Of a stretch of 64,000 bases of DNA, positions 46,669 through 54,966 are shown one piece after another. Every line of letters begins with the position of its first letter. Within the stretch, counting starts at the first letter, position 1. The stretch is from Candidatus Contendibacter sp. (GTDB lineage: Bacteria; Pseudomonadota; Gammaproteobacteria; Competibacterales; Competibacteraceae), in assembly GCA_029624675.1 (NCBI GenBank), contig JARSSP010000041.1, positions 1 to 64,000 on the forward strand, read 5' to 3'. The notes beneath the pieces were generated by a model. That model worked only from the letters and a program-made list of their open reading frames with translations. It was not told the DNA's origin and searched no databases. The translations under genes and the position numbers were made by a program.

Positions 46669-48693
46669 TTAATCGGTTGTTATGGTTGATGGTGCCTTGT
46701 ACCCAGGCTGCTGATTTTGATAACCGCTCACTAAGCGATGATAGTAAGTACCCGCTGGTTTGCCATTTTTCCAGAGCGATATTTCTTTGACATCTCCTGC
46801 TTGCCGCACGCGTGAAAGAACGTCGTCACTGGTCAAATTAGCAATACTCCGGCTGACCAACAACATAGTCTTGTTGCTCTGTTCCCCAATAGGGAACCAA
46901 TATTCATACATCAGGCTTTTCCCACCGAATAGGTGCCAACTGGAAGTTTGTAGCACCGATTCATGGCTAACCTTTTCATTCAAGTTTCCAACAGCTTTGG
47001 TACGATAGAACGCAAGTCCACTGGCGATTCTATTTCTGTCCATGCCGACCACCAGTATTTTTTCATTGGTTTCTTGCTCGATTTGCTCCACCAATGCTTC
47101 AATTTCGCGCCCGAAGCCTTGCCACCCCAGGAGGTATAGGTTTTTTGGATAAGGAAAACCAGGAAATCCTAGAGTTAGATAGTGCAAGGCGGCGCCATAG
47201 CAGATCAAGCAGATCAAGATCGTTGTTGGCCATGCGCGTTGGCTCCATTCAGTCAATTGGTTAGCACTGGATTGTGAACTCCGATTGGCGATGGAAGCCA
47301 TGTAGGGAATAATGCCTAGCCAGCAGGGAGCCGTCCAGTGAAATTTAGTTTCTCGGAACAAGCTCAGGGCTAAAAAAATGGCGACTGGAAATAGAGTGAG
47401 CATTAGTAGCAGAAGATAGCTACGGTTCGTGATGCTGGAGGTTGTATCCGTGGATATGACGTCACTTTTAGAAATGGCCATTTTTCTGTATAGGATGATT
47501 GCAATCACTGAAAGAAATCCGGTCGGTGTTATGATCAGTATTATGCTGAGTATGAAAAAAGGCAATGAAAATTCAAAACGTTCCGCTACCCTATCACGGC
47601 TTTGATAAAAAAATGAGATCCACTCGTGCTCGGCGTTCCAGACGATAACCGGTGAAAATAGGATAATAGCGATGAGGATGGCAAGATAAGGCTCCGGCCG
47701 GAATATCCATTTCCTGGAATGGCGATCGGCAATGATGAATAACAGTGCGGCTGGACCCAGCAGGGCAATGGTGTATTTTGAAAGCATCCCCAGTCCGAAG
47801 GAAATTCCTATTCCTATCCAAGCTATGCGCCGCTCATGGATCAGTGCCTGATAAAGGTAATAAAGCGCCGCCGCCCAGCAGGCTGTCAACGGGGCATCGG
47901 GAGTCATGACCCATCCGATGACGAAATAAACTGGCAACGTCGCGATCAGCAGGACGGCCTGGTTGGCGTTGCATCGACCGTGAGTTTCGCAGGTCAGCTT
48001 GAGGGAAAAGTAGGCCGTAATCAACCAGCATGTAAAGGCACCGAACCGAACGGCGAATTCGCTGTCTCCCATTAAATGGGTGAATAGGCCTATGATCCAG
48101 GCCACCATCGGCGGATGATCCAGATATCCGATATCCAGATGCTTGGCGTAGTTCCAATAATAAGCTTCTTCGTAAAAAAGCTCTGGTGGCCCTAAATAAA
48201 GAAAGCGTAAGGTAACTGAATAGATAATCAAAACTATGGCAAAATGATATTGCTTTAATCCAGATTCTGGAAAACTGGTCTTTGGCGAAAAAATAAAATA
48301 ATTGTTACTGATGTGGCTGCATATGAAAGAAATAGTGACGCAGAAAATTATAGTCGCTTCGAATGAAATAAATCCCGATTTTATTAAAGATGCCAGAACT
48401 CCTCCACGCAGGAACAGTATCAATAAGGTGGCGATGGAGAAATTTAAGAGCCGATTTATGGTGAAAAGTTCTGTGTCTTTGAACGACCAGGTGGCATTCA
48501 GCAGGTAGCCGATTCCCGATGCCGTCAGAAAGCTTGCAATATGGCAGGAACTTAATGAAAGACCTTGGCAACAACCGAGATTCAGTATTGACAGATCGGT
48601 GACGAGTGTTAGCAAACTGACAATGATATAGCGCTTGCTCAATAAATGGTTTTCTAGCCTTGCTAGCCCCGCTAACCTCTTAAACACACTCAT
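46669..48693 (-). CDS. GtrA-like domain fused to a GT39/PMT-type glycosyltransferase
   Basis: A 674-residue membrane protein of two parts. Residues about 15-140 form a four-helix GtrA-like domain (GYLLNATWSFKD, with SNNYFIFSP closing it). The rest is a GT-C transferase like ArnT/PMT: FLYLGPPELFYEEAYYWNYA, HPPMVAWIIGLFTHLMGDSE and GLGMLSKYTIALLGPAALLF. GtrA proteins flip lipid-linked sugars, so one chain could flip and transfer. The ATG at 48693 begins MSVFKRLAGLARLENHLL; a longer frame to 48768 is less likely. The gene is AT-rich. It may stand in for the shortened ArnT-like gene. Confidence 0.82.
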   Translation of the reverse strand: MSVFKRLAGLARLENHLLSKRYIIVSLLTLVTDLSILNLGCCQGLSLSSCHIASFLTASGIGYLLNATWSFKDTELFTINRLLNFSIATLLILFLRGGVLASLIKSGFISFEATIIFCVTISFICSHISNNYFIFSPKTSFPESGLKQYHFAIVLIIYSVTLRFLYLGPPELFYEEAYYWNYAKHLDIGYLDHPPMVAWIIGLFTHLMGDSEFAVRFGAFTCWLITAYFSLKLTCETHGRCNANQAVLLIATLPVYFVIGWVMTPDAPLTACWAAALYYLYQALIHERRIAWIGIGISFGLGMLSKYTIALLGPAALLFIIADRHSRKWIFRPEPYLAILIAIILFSPVIVWNAEHEWISFFYQSRDRVAERFEFSLPFFILSIILIITPTGFLSVIAIILYRKMAISKSDVISTDTTSSITNRSYLLLLMLTLFPVAIFLALSLFRETKFHWTAPCWLGIIPYMASIANRSSQSSANQLTEWSQRAWPTTILICLICYGAALHYLTLGFPGFPYPKNLYLLGWQGFGREIEALVEQIEQETNEKILVVGMDRNRIASGLAFYRTKAVGNLNEKVSHESVLQTSSWHLFGGKSLMYEYWFPIGEQSNKTMLLVSRSIANLTSDDVLSRVRQAGDVKEISLWKNGKPAGTYYHRLVSGYQNQQPGYKAPSTITTD

Positions 48694-48718
48694 TGACCGA
48701 TTCAAGGAACTTATTTGG

Positions 48719-49237
48719 TTACTTAATAAGATCGTAACCGAAGGTGAACATGAGGCCCGCGTCACCAAGTAGGTTCATCTGCACGTTGAAATCTCCAAAT
48801 TTATAACCCAATCCGGGTACGATGCCTGGTGCGACACCGTTATCGTTGAACGGAATCTTGTCCTCGTAAGGTTCCTTGTAGCCAAGTAGAATACCGCCGG
48901 TCAGCTTGAAATACAGGTTCTTGAAATACTCGTTGTCGCTGATGAAATCTAGCGACCAGGATTTGCCGAAGTAGTAATACTGACATTTCTGGTCGAAGCT
49001 ATTATTGAAGTAGGACGCTCCCACCAACCACCGCGAGGGGGACTGCCACTCCACGCCGACTAGCCATGAATAGTCAGCGTGTTCGGGACTGGGGTTGAAG
49101 TGGATGGCGTCGGGGGCCGCTTGTACCATGATGATATCGCCTTCCTCGAAGACGCCGGCCTGGGCGCTGCCTGCCGTCAGCAGGATCAAAGTGACGAACC
49201 TAGGTAGCCTACGAAGTTTTGAGTAGCGGAATGGCAT
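48719..49237 (-). CDS. Small outer-membrane beta-barrel protein
   Basis: A 172-residue protein with a signal peptide (MPFRYSKLRRLPRFVTLILL, cleavage near GSAQA-GV). The mature part is built of alternating strands with aromatic ends, e.g. WLVGVEWQSPSRWLVGASYF, YFKLTGGILLGYKEPYEDK and a terminal FGYDLIK. This resembles barrel proteins often labelled sn-glycerol-3-phosphate transporter, whose real role is unproven; an 8-strand PagP-like barrel is another possibility. The ATG at 49237 gives the signal peptide. It lies 25 bases before the GtrA-GT39 gene. Confidence 0.75.
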   Translation of the reverse strand: MPFRYSKLRRLPRFVTLILLTAGSAQAGVFEEGDIIMVQAAPDAIHFNPSPEHADYSWLVGVEWQSPSRWLVGASYFNNSFDQKCQYYYFGKSWSLDFISDNEYFKNLYFKLTGGILLGYKEPYEDKIPFNDNGVAPGIVPGLGYKFGDFNVQMNLLGDAGLMFTFGYDLIK

Positions 49238-49400
49238 CGGAGACCTGCGGGTTGGAGCCAGGGTTGGAGCGGACGGGCCACGCAGCGGGCCGATGATGGC
49301 GGTGATCGTGGCGGAAACCCGGCGATTATGCGGGATTGAAGGTGCCTTGACCACGGGTTCAAGCAGGCTGGGCGCGGGTTGCGGCAGATTCGTCCAAGCT

Positions 49401-49784
49401 TCAACCGAGTTTGGCTTGCCCACACCTAGCGCACGCCCCATATAGCACGATCTCGTGTCGCTCGACACGGAAATCCTGGGGAGCCAGCGCCTCCAGGTCG
49501 TGAGCGCAGCCCGGCAGATCGAACACCTGTCGGCAATGTTGGCAGATAAAGTGGTGATGGTGGCCCCGGTCGGTCGGCTCGTAGCAGGGGGACGTGCCTG
49601 GAATCTCGACCTGAGCGATGACTCCTTGCACCATGAAAGCCTTCAGGGCGCGATACACTGTCGCCAAGCCGATTCCCGCACTGTCCCGGCTTGCCTGTTC
49701 GCGAATGTCCTGCGCCGTCAATGGTCGGCCTGCTTGCCGCAGGATGTTCAAAATCACTTCGCGTTGCCGCGTGGAATAGCTCAC
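49401..49784 (-). CDS. zur: Fur-family zinc uptake regulator (Zur-like)
   Basis: A 127-residue Fur-family repressor. The winged helix (RQREVILNILRQAGRPLTAQ, GLATVYRALKAF) precedes the metal domain HHHHFICQHC, with structural-zinc cysteines Cys81/Cys84 and Cys118/Cys121. Its place opposite a COG0523 gene and near znuCBA points to Zur, the zinc sensor. The start is a GTG at 49784, with GGAG six bases upstream; a second GTG at 49790 is too close to that site. A long open frame continues upstream but does not encode protein-like sequence. Confidence 0.9.
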   Translation of the reverse strand: MSYSTRQREVILNILRQAGRPLTAQDIREQASRDSAGIGLATVYRALKAFMVQGVIAQVEIPGTSPCYEPTDRGHHHHFICQHCRQVFDLPGCAHDLEALAPQDFRVERHEIVLYGACARCGQAKLG

Positions 49785-49862
49785 GTTCACGCTCCGCTTG
49801 ACTGAATTCGAGAATTGGTTATCGTATTCGAGAATTGAGAACCCAATCTCGAATCGACCGAG
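49761..49862. repeat. Control region copy A (zur start, operator, cobW side)
   Basis: About 102 bases from the first codons of zur through the divergent operator. About 80 % of it recurs at 52934-53039. The best-kept core is ctgaattcgagaattg, then ttatcgtattc. Confidence 0.85.
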
Positions 49863-49871
49863 TTGCCGCCG
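49785..49871. promoter_or_regulatory. Divergent promoter/operator between zur and the COG0523 gene
   Basis: It holds attcgagaattg twice in direct orientation (49806-49817 and 49826-49837, 20-base period) and an inverted imperfect copy caatctcgaat (49844-49854). GTTATCGTAT at 49818-49827 partly resembles the core of gamma-type Zur boxes (GTTATAnTATAAC), but the match is incomplete. Control by Zur is likely from gene content and from the repeat of this segment before znuCBA. Confidence 0.55.
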
Positions 49872-51230
49872 ATGCTCACGAACGCCGCCGATCCCCGCAT
49901 TCCCGTCACGGTGCTGACCGGTTTTCTCGGCGCCGGGAAAACCACCCTGCTCAACCGCATTCTGACCGAACAGCACGGCCAGCGCATCGCCGTGATCGAA
50001 AACGAGTTCGGCGAAATCGGCATCGATCAGGCTCTGGTCATCAACGCCGAGGAAGAAATCTTCGAGATGAACAACGGTTGCCTGTGCTGCACCGTGCGCG
50101 GCGACCTGATTCGCATTCTCGGCAATTTGATGAAGCGCCGCGACAAATTCGACCGGATTCTGGTCGAAACCACCGGCTTGGCCGACCCCGGTCCGGTGGC
50201 TCAGACCTTTTTCATGGACGACGAGATGAAGGACAAGCTGCGGCTGGACGGCATCGTCACCCTGGTCGATTGCAAGCATGTCGCGCAACACCTGGAGGAT
50301 AGCGCGGAATGCCGCGAGCAGATCGCGTTCGCCGATACCCTGGTGCTCAACAAGGTCGATCTGGTGGATGAGACGGCCGTGGATATGCTGGAAGCCCGCC
50401 TGCGGGCGATGAACGGGCTGGCGAAAATCCAGCGCGCCCGGATGGCGCGGGTCGATCTCGGTCAAGTGCTCGATCTCGGCGGTTTCGATCTGAAGCGGGC
50501 GCTCGACCTCAATCCGGCTTTTCTGGAACCGGAATATCCCTTCGAGTGGGGCGGCTGGTATGCCCTGCCGACCGGCGAATCGGCGCTGGTGCTGGAAGAC
50601 GGACCGGACCCCGACATGAGCGCCGTCCTGTTGCCGGTGTCCGAACACGATGCCCTGGTCACGGCGCGAGAAACTGCGGCCCATCTTTTTTCGACGACCG
50701 CCGTCGCGGCGCAACCCGGCGACGCGCTGGAACCCGGCGCCCACCACTACCGGTTGCGGTTGGCGGCAAAGCCGGGCTTCAAGCGTTTCCCGCTCCGGCC
50801 GAACGCGGCGGGACACGTCGCGCTTTTCACCCAGCATCATCCCGACGAGTTCGCCTTGCGAGTGCTCGACCCGAACGGCCAGCCGCTGCAACCTCTCTAC
50901 GCACACGCCTATAACGCCGGCCATACCCACGACGATTCGGTGTCCTCGGTCGGCCTTGTCGAGGAGCGCCCCGTCGATCCGTTCAAGTTGAATCGGTGGC
51001 TGGGCGATTTGCTGCGCGACAAGGGCGCGGACATTTTCCGCATGAAGGGCGTGCTGCACTTGGCCGACAACGCCAACCGCTTCGTGTTTCAGGGCGTGCA
51101 CATGCTGTTCGACGGGCAGGCGGACCGGCCCTGGCGAGCCGAGGAGCCGCGCCTGAGCCAGATGATCTTCATCGGCCGCGATCTGGATCGCGCGGATTTG
51201 ACCGCCGGCTTCCGCGCCTGCCTTGATTGA
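49872..51230 (+). CDS. COG0523 GTPase, zinc metallochaperone (CobW/ZigA type)
   Basis: A 452-residue G3E-family GTPase with Walker [10 protein letters not shown] at 17-25, the metal motif CLCC (Cys70, Cys72, Cys73 in [11 protein letters not shown]) and NKVD for guanine binding. The C-terminal CobW domain follows, with an HTHDD histidine patch in the linker. Such proteins are induced by zinc lack and load zinc into client enzymes. The ATG at 49872 is used; an in-frame TTG at 49863 is less likely. It is divergent from zur and followed nine bases later by the WD40 gene. Confidence 0.93.
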   Translation: MLTNAADPRIPVTVLTGFLGAGKTTLLNRILTEQHGQRIAVIENEFGEIGIDQALVINAEEEIFEMNNGCLCCTVRGDLIRILGNLMKRRDKFDRILVETTGLADPGPVAQTFFMDDEMKDKLRLDGIVTLVDCKHVAQHLEDSAECREQIAFADTLVLNKVDLVDETAVDMLEARLRAMNGLAKIQRARMARVDLGQVLDLGGFDLKRALDLNPAFLEPEYPFEWGGWYALPTGESALVLEDGPDPDMSAVLLPVSEHDALVTARETAAHLFSTTAVAAQPGDALEPGAHHYRLRLAAKPGFKRFPLRPNAAGHVALFTQHHPDEFALRVLDPNGQPLQPLYAHAYNAGHTHDDSVSSVGLVEERPVDPFKLNRWLGDLLRDKGADIFRMKGVLHLADNANRFVFQGVHMLFDGQADRPWRAEEPRLSQMIFIGRDLDRADLTAGFRACLD

Positions 51231-51238
51231 GACCGGAC

Positions 51239-52282
51239 ATGAGCGGCGAGAATACGTCCGCAGCTCGCATCCGCTGGGCGGTCGAACTGGCCGATGGCGT
51301 TCAGGACTTGGCATGGTCTCCCGATGGCTGCTGGCTGGCGGCAGCGGCGGTCAGCGGTCCGATCAGCCTGATCGCAACTGCGACCGGCGAAGTTAGCCGG
51401 GAGTGGCCGGGACACGTCGGGGGGACGCTGAAACTGGCGTGGTCGCCGGATAGTCGTCGGTTGGCCAGCGGCGGTCAGGATGGGTGCGCCCGCGTCTGGG
51501 ATCCGAACGATGACGAGGAACGCCAGCGGCTCGCCGCCGGCAGCGACTGGGTCGGCGGCGTCAGTTTCTCGCCCTACGCCGCCCTGCTGATCACGGCTGC
51601 CGGGAAAGAGTTGCGCGCCTGGAATCTCGACGGTCAACTGCTGCGCGCCACCCAGCCGCACGCCAGCACGATCACCGATCTGGCCTGGCATCCCCAGCAA
51701 CCGCTGCTGGCTTCGTCGGCCTTCGGCAAAATCCACTTGTGGGACTGGTGCTCGCCGGAGTCGCCCGAGGAGCGAATTCTGCCGCATCCGTCTCCGCTGC
51801 TGAACGCGCGCTGGTCGCCGAACGGCCGCTATTTGGCCTGTGGCTGTCAGGACAACAGCCTGCGCTGTTGGACTTGGCCGGGTGCTGGGGATTTTCAGAT
51901 GAGCGGGTATGCGAGCAAGGTGCGGGCGCTCGCCTGGGACCGCGCCTCGCGCTGGCTGGCCACGGCGGATCGCGAAATCGTGACGCTCTGGGATTTCGAG
52001 CACGGTCCGCCCACGGGCGCTACCCCGCTGAACATCGAGGGTCCGTCCGATGCCGTCCGCGAACTGGCTTTTCAAGCGGTGGGGCATCGGCTGGCGGCGG
52101 GCGACCAGGGCGGACATCTTCTCGTCTGGGATTTGGACGAGCGCGGCTATCGGTTGCTGTGGCAGGGCGCGCTGCGCGGTGGATTCCAACGGCTGGCTTG
52201 GCATCCCCGGGATCGGCTGTTGGCGGTGGGCGGCGAGGATGGCACGGTCGCGGTGTTCGAGTTCACCCGGTATCCACATTAA
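51239..52282 (+). CDS. WD40-repeat protein of the zinc cluster
   Basis: A 347-residue protein of about seven WD40 blades, with repeated units such as LAWSPDGCWLAAAAVSG, LAWSPDSRRLASGGQDG and LAWHPRDRLLAVGGEDG. No signal peptide, so cytoplasmic. It starts nine bases after the COG0523 stop, so the two are probably translated together and act on the same process, perhaps as a scaffold for the chaperone. The last blade is duplicated in decayed form at 53129-53219. The ATG at 51239 is chosen over a TTG at 51227. Confidence 0.85.
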   Translation: MSGENTSAARIRWAVELADGVQDLAWSPDGCWLAAAAVSGPISLIATATGEVSREWPGHVGGTLKLAWSPDSRRLASGGQDGCARVWDPNDDEERQRLAAGSDWVGGVSFSPYAALLITAAGKELRAWNLDGQLLRATQPHASTITDLAWHPQQPLLASSAFGKIHLWDWCSPESPEERILPHPSPLLNARWSPNGRYLACGCQDNSLRCWTWPGAGDFQMSGYASKVRALAWDRASRWLATADREIVTLWDFEHGPPTGATPLNIEGPSDAVRELAFQAVGHRLAAGDQGGHLLVWDLDERGYRLLWQGALRGGFQRLAWHPRDRLLAVGGEDGTVAVFEFTRYPH

Positions 52283-52316
52283 GCCGGGACAGTGGGTAAT
52301 TTCATAGGCTGTACAA

Positions 52317-52340
52317 AAATCCCCTCTCCCTGCGGGAGCG
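52317..52340. repeat. Copy of the 'ccctctccc' dispersed repeat
   Basis: cccctctccctgcgggagcgg forms a small hairpin and resembles the copy inside recD and the one before rlmJ. It opens a run of hairpins after the WD40 gene. Confidence 0.55.
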
Positions 52341-52360
52341 GCGCGGTCGCTCCGCGAGCG

Positions 52361-52380
52361 GGGGGCGTCAGCCCCCTGTT
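52361..52380 (+). terminator. Hairpin after the WD40 gene
   Basis: GGGGGC (52361-52366), GTCA loop, GCCCCC (52371-52376), followed by tgtttccc. A perfect 6-bp GC stem with a short T stretch; a weak intrinsic terminator. Another perfect hairpin, GCGGACTTACGTCCGC, lies at 52428-52443 and may be part of a REP-like element. Confidence 0.5.
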
Positions 52381-52467
52381 TCCCGGAACGCGGCAAGGCG
52401 TCGGCGATCTTGGCGGGTGCGGAAACAGCGGACTTACGTCCGCCGCTCGCCAGCGACCCTAAGGGTA

Positions 52468-52961
52468 CACCATCGTTCAACAGCATCAGCATGGAGGCGA
52501 ATTCCTTGGCGCGATAGGGTGCGCACCCCGCCTCCAACAGGCATTGTTCGAACAGGCGCTGGATGGCGGCGAGATGCTGGCTGGCCCGATCGCTCAGTTC
52601 GTCGTCGACTCCGGCCAGTTCCAGAACCGTATTGACCAGCAAACAGCCCAGGCTGGCTTTGTGGCGCCCCGGCCCATTCAGGCGTCTCTCGAAGAAAAAT
52701 TGCAGGGCATCAAGGGGCGCCTTCTCAGCCCTGGCCCTTAGAAGCACCTGTTGGGTTCGCTCGGCAAACAAATCCAGGCGCGCCAGAAACAAGGCCCGTT
52801 TGTCACCGAAGGCGGCATAGAAGCTGCTGCGGCTGATGCCCATCGCTTCAAGCAGATCCACCAGCGAAGCGGCTTGGTAGCCTTTTTGCCAGAAGAGTAG
52901 TAGTGCTTTGTCTCGTGCTTTCGCTTGATCAAAGCGTTGCCGCTTGCTTGAAATAGCCCAT
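52468..52961 (-). pseudogene. TetR-family regulator with a broken start
   Basis: The minus strand encodes a TetR/AcrR protein: KARDKALLLFWQKGYQAASL, LLEAMGISRSSFYAAFGDKR (the HTH) and a C-terminal ligand domain up to ASMLMLLNDGV. No ATG, GTG or TTG stands in frame before the HTH. The ATG at 52961 (MGYFKQAATL, then TGA) is one base out of frame; dropping one T after ATGGGC would give MGISSKRQRFDQAKARDK. After LNDGV the sequence passes into hairpin-rich DNA instead of a normal TetR end. The 5' end is a decayed copy of the zur start region. Probably not functional. Confidence 0.75.
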
Positions 52962-53039
52962 GTTCGCGCTCCGCTTGACTGAATTCGAGAATTGATTATC
53001 GTATTCCGAAACGGAGAACCCAATCTCAACTTGACCGAG
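52934..53039. repeat. Control region copy B (decayed duplicate of the zur/COG0523 operator)
   Basis: This segment repeats 49761-49862, with the same order: the first codons of a minus-strand gene, cgctccgcttgactgaattc, ttatcgtattc, then gagaacccaatctc. Here it carries a 4-base insertion near the start codon and a changed second half-site (ccgaaacgg). It lies between the broken tetR and the remnant leading into znuCBA, so it may still give Zur control to the znu genes. Confidence 0.85.
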
Positions 53040-53054
53040 CCATCACCCGTGCCC

Positions 53055-53219
53055 ATGAATCCAAACGCCGCGACAAGTTCGCCCCGATGTGGGTCTCCGG
53101 CAAACAGCATCACTGTCAACATGACGGATTTACAACCGCTGGCCTGGCGTCCCCGAGAGCGGTTGCTGGCGGTGGGCGGCGAAGACGGCGCGGTCGCCGC
53201 CTTTGAGTTGGCCCGATGA
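53055..53219 (+). pseudogene. Chimeric remnant: COG0523-like start joined to a WD40 last blade
   Basis: A 54-codon frame begins MNPNAATSS, resembling MLTNAADPR, the start of the COG0523 protein at 49872, and ends LQPLAWRPRERLLAVGG then EDGAVAAFELAR, close to the last blade of the WD40 protein (FQRLAWHPRDRLLAVGG, EDGTVAVFEFTR). It looks like a collapsed duplicate of the COG0523-WD40 pair with its centre deleted. Its stop overlaps the next start as ATGA (53216-53219), so it could still serve as a leader for coupled translation. Confidence 0.65.
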
Positions 53220-53329
53220 AGCGGCCTTTTTCCTTCAGTCTGCTGGCCAGCGGCGCCACGCACAGGCTGCTGGCGGCGGGTCTTTTAGTGATCGGCCTTT
53301 GGCTGGCCGTGGCCTGGGCGCTGCGCTGA
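53216..53329 (+). CDS. 37-residue membrane protein of the zinc cluster
   Basis: MKRPFSFSLLASGATHRLLA is followed by a hydrophobic helix (GLLVIGLWLAVAWAL) and a terminal Arg. One membrane helix, positive N-terminus, probably cytoplasm-in. It overlaps the remnant upstream (ATGA) and ends six bases before znuC, so it is the first intact gene of the znu operon. Function unknown. Confidence 0.7.
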   Translation: MKRPFSFSLLASGATHRLLAAGLLVIGLWLAVAWALR

Positions 53330-53335
53330 CTCGCC

Positions 53336-54079
53336 ATGAATACCGCCGCCCTCAGTCTGAACAATCTGACGGTCTGCTACGACCGCCATCCGGCGGTCCA
53401 TCATCTCTCCGGCGCCTTCGCCAGCGGTTCGCTGACGGCCATCGTCGGGCCGAACGGGGCTGGCAAAAGCACCTTGCTCAAAGCCATCATGGGCCTGCTG
53501 CCGGCGACCACCGGCCGGATCGATCACGCGGCCCTGGCGCGATCCGACATCGCCTATCTGCCCCAGCAGGCCCAGATCGACCGCCAGTTTCCGATCACCG
53601 TCCTGGACGTGGTGCTGCTCGGCCACTGGCGACGCATCGGCGCCCTGCGCGCCGTGACCGCCGAGTTGCGAGCCAAGGCCGTCGCCGCGCTGGCGGCGGT
53701 GGAGCTGAACGATTTTCAACGGCGCCCGATCCGCAGCCTGTCGGCGGGGCAGTTTCAGCGCGTGCTGTTCGCGCGGATGCTGTTGCAGGACGCCCGGCTG
53801 ATTCTGCTGGACGAACCCTTTACCGCCATCGATGCCCGGACCACGGCCGATTTGCTCGACGTGGTGCGCGCCTGGCACGCCGAGCGACGCACCGTGATCG
53901 CCGTGCTGCACGACCTGGAACAGGTCCGCGCCCATTTCCCCGAAACCCTGCTGCTGGCCCGCTCCGGCATCGCCTGGGGCCAAACCGCCCAAGTGCTGAC
54001 GCCGGATAATCTGCGACGCGCTCGCCGGATGGCCGAAGCCTGGGACGAGAGCGCCCCACCGTGCGCGGTCGATCCATGA
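53336..54079 (+). CDS. znuC: Zinc ABC transporter ATP-binding protein
   Basis: A 247-residue ABC ATPase with Walker A GPNGAGKST (38-46), signature LSAGQ (135-139) and Walker B LILLDE (155-160), then PFTAIDART. It drives zinc import with ZnuB and ZnuA, encoded next. The start follows the 37-residue gene by six bases, and its stop overlaps znuB (ATGA). Assignment to zinc rests on the cluster (Zur, COG0523, His-rich ZnuA); manganese is the main alternative for this family. Confidence 0.92.
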   Translation: MNTAALSLNNLTVCYDRHPAVHHLSGAFASGSLTAIVGPNGAGKSTLLKAIMGLLPATTGRIDHAALARSDIAYLPQQAQIDRQFPITVLDVVLLGHWRRIGALRAVTAELRAKAVAALAAVELNDFQRRPIRSLSAGQFQRVLFARMLLQDARLILLDEPFTAIDARTTADLLDVVRAWHAERRTVIAVLHDLEQVRAHFPETLLLARSGIAWGQTAQVLTPDNLRRARRMAEAWDESAPPCAVDP

Positions 54080-54951
54080 GCGGGTGGATCGATGGGCTGT
54101 TCGCCCCGTTCGTGGAATTCAGCTTCATGCGCCGGGCGCTGGTGGCCTGTCTGGCGCTGGGTTTGGGTTGCGGCCCGGTCGGGGTGCTGTTGACGCTGCG
54201 GCGCATGAGCCTGATGGGTGATGCCCTGTCGCACGCGGTGCTGCCGGGCGCGGCCATCGGCTTTCTGATCGCCGGTTTTTCCCTGACCGCCATGAGCCTG
54301 GGTGGCTTTGCCGCCGGCTTGACGGTGGCGTTGCTGGCCGGCCTGGTGACCCGCTTCACCGGGCAACGCGAGGACGCCAGCTTCGCGGCGTTTTATCTGA
54401 TTTCGCTGGCGCTGGGCGTGTTGCTCGTGTCCACCCGGGGCAGCAGCGTGGATCTGCTGCACGTCCTGTTCGGGACCATCCTGGCGGTGGACGACCGCTC
54501 GCTGTTGCTGGTGGCCGGCATCGCCAGCCTGACCCTGTTGACCCTGGCGCTGATCTATCGGCCGCTGATCGTGGAGTGTTTCGATCCGGGTTTCCTGCAA
54601 TCGGTTCGGGGCCGGGGCACGGCTTACCATTTGCTGTTCCTCGTCCTGGTCGTGCTCAACCTGGTGGCCGGCTTTCAAGCCCTCGGCACGCTGATGGCGG
54701 TCGGTTTGATGATGCTGCCCGCCGCCGCCGCCCGCTTCTGGGCGCAAGAGGTGTGGAGCATGGCGGCCGTGGCCGCCGGCATCGCCGTGCTGTCCGGTTA
54801 CGTCGGGCTGTTGCTGTCTTATCACCACGATCTGCCGTCCGGCCCCGCCATCATCCTGACCGCCGGGATGGCCTATCTCCTTTCCATCGTTCTGGGGCAT
54901 CGGGATGGCCTGATCGTCCGCTTTCTGCCCCGCCGACATCTGCAAACCTGA
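54076..54951 (+). CDS. znuB: Zinc ABC transporter permease
   Basis: A 291-residue inner-membrane permease with about eight helices of the ABC-3 family; the loop MGDALSHAVLPGAAIGFLIA is its signature. The ATG at 54076 overlaps the znuC stop (ATGA); an in-frame GTG at 54061 is less likely. It ends 15 bases before znuA. Confidence 0.92.
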   Translation: MSGWIDGLFAPFVEFSFMRRALVACLALGLGCGPVGVLLTLRRMSLMGDALSHAVLPGAAIGFLIAGFSLTAMSLGGFAAGLTVALLAGLVTRFTGQREDASFAAFYLISLALGVLLVSTRGSSVDLLHVLFGTILAVDDRSLLLVAGIASLTLLTLALIYRPLIVECFDPGFLQSVRGRGTAYHLLFLVLVVLNLVAGFQALGTLMAVGLMMLPAAAARFWAQEVWSMAAVAAGIAVLSGYVGLLLSYHHDLPSGPAIILTAGMAYLLSIVLGHRDGLIVRFLPRRHLQT

Positions 54952-54966
54952 TTTCGGGAGGTTCTC

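Noticed and set aside
49785..51314. Long minus-strand extension upstream of zur
   Set aside because: It is antisense to the COG0523 gene; the Zur domain starts at 49784 with a good ribosome binding site, and the extension has no protein-like features.
51089..52467. Continuation of the tetR frame far downstream, opposite the WD40 gene
   Set aside because: TetR homology stops near 52468; the rest is antisense of the WD40 repeats.
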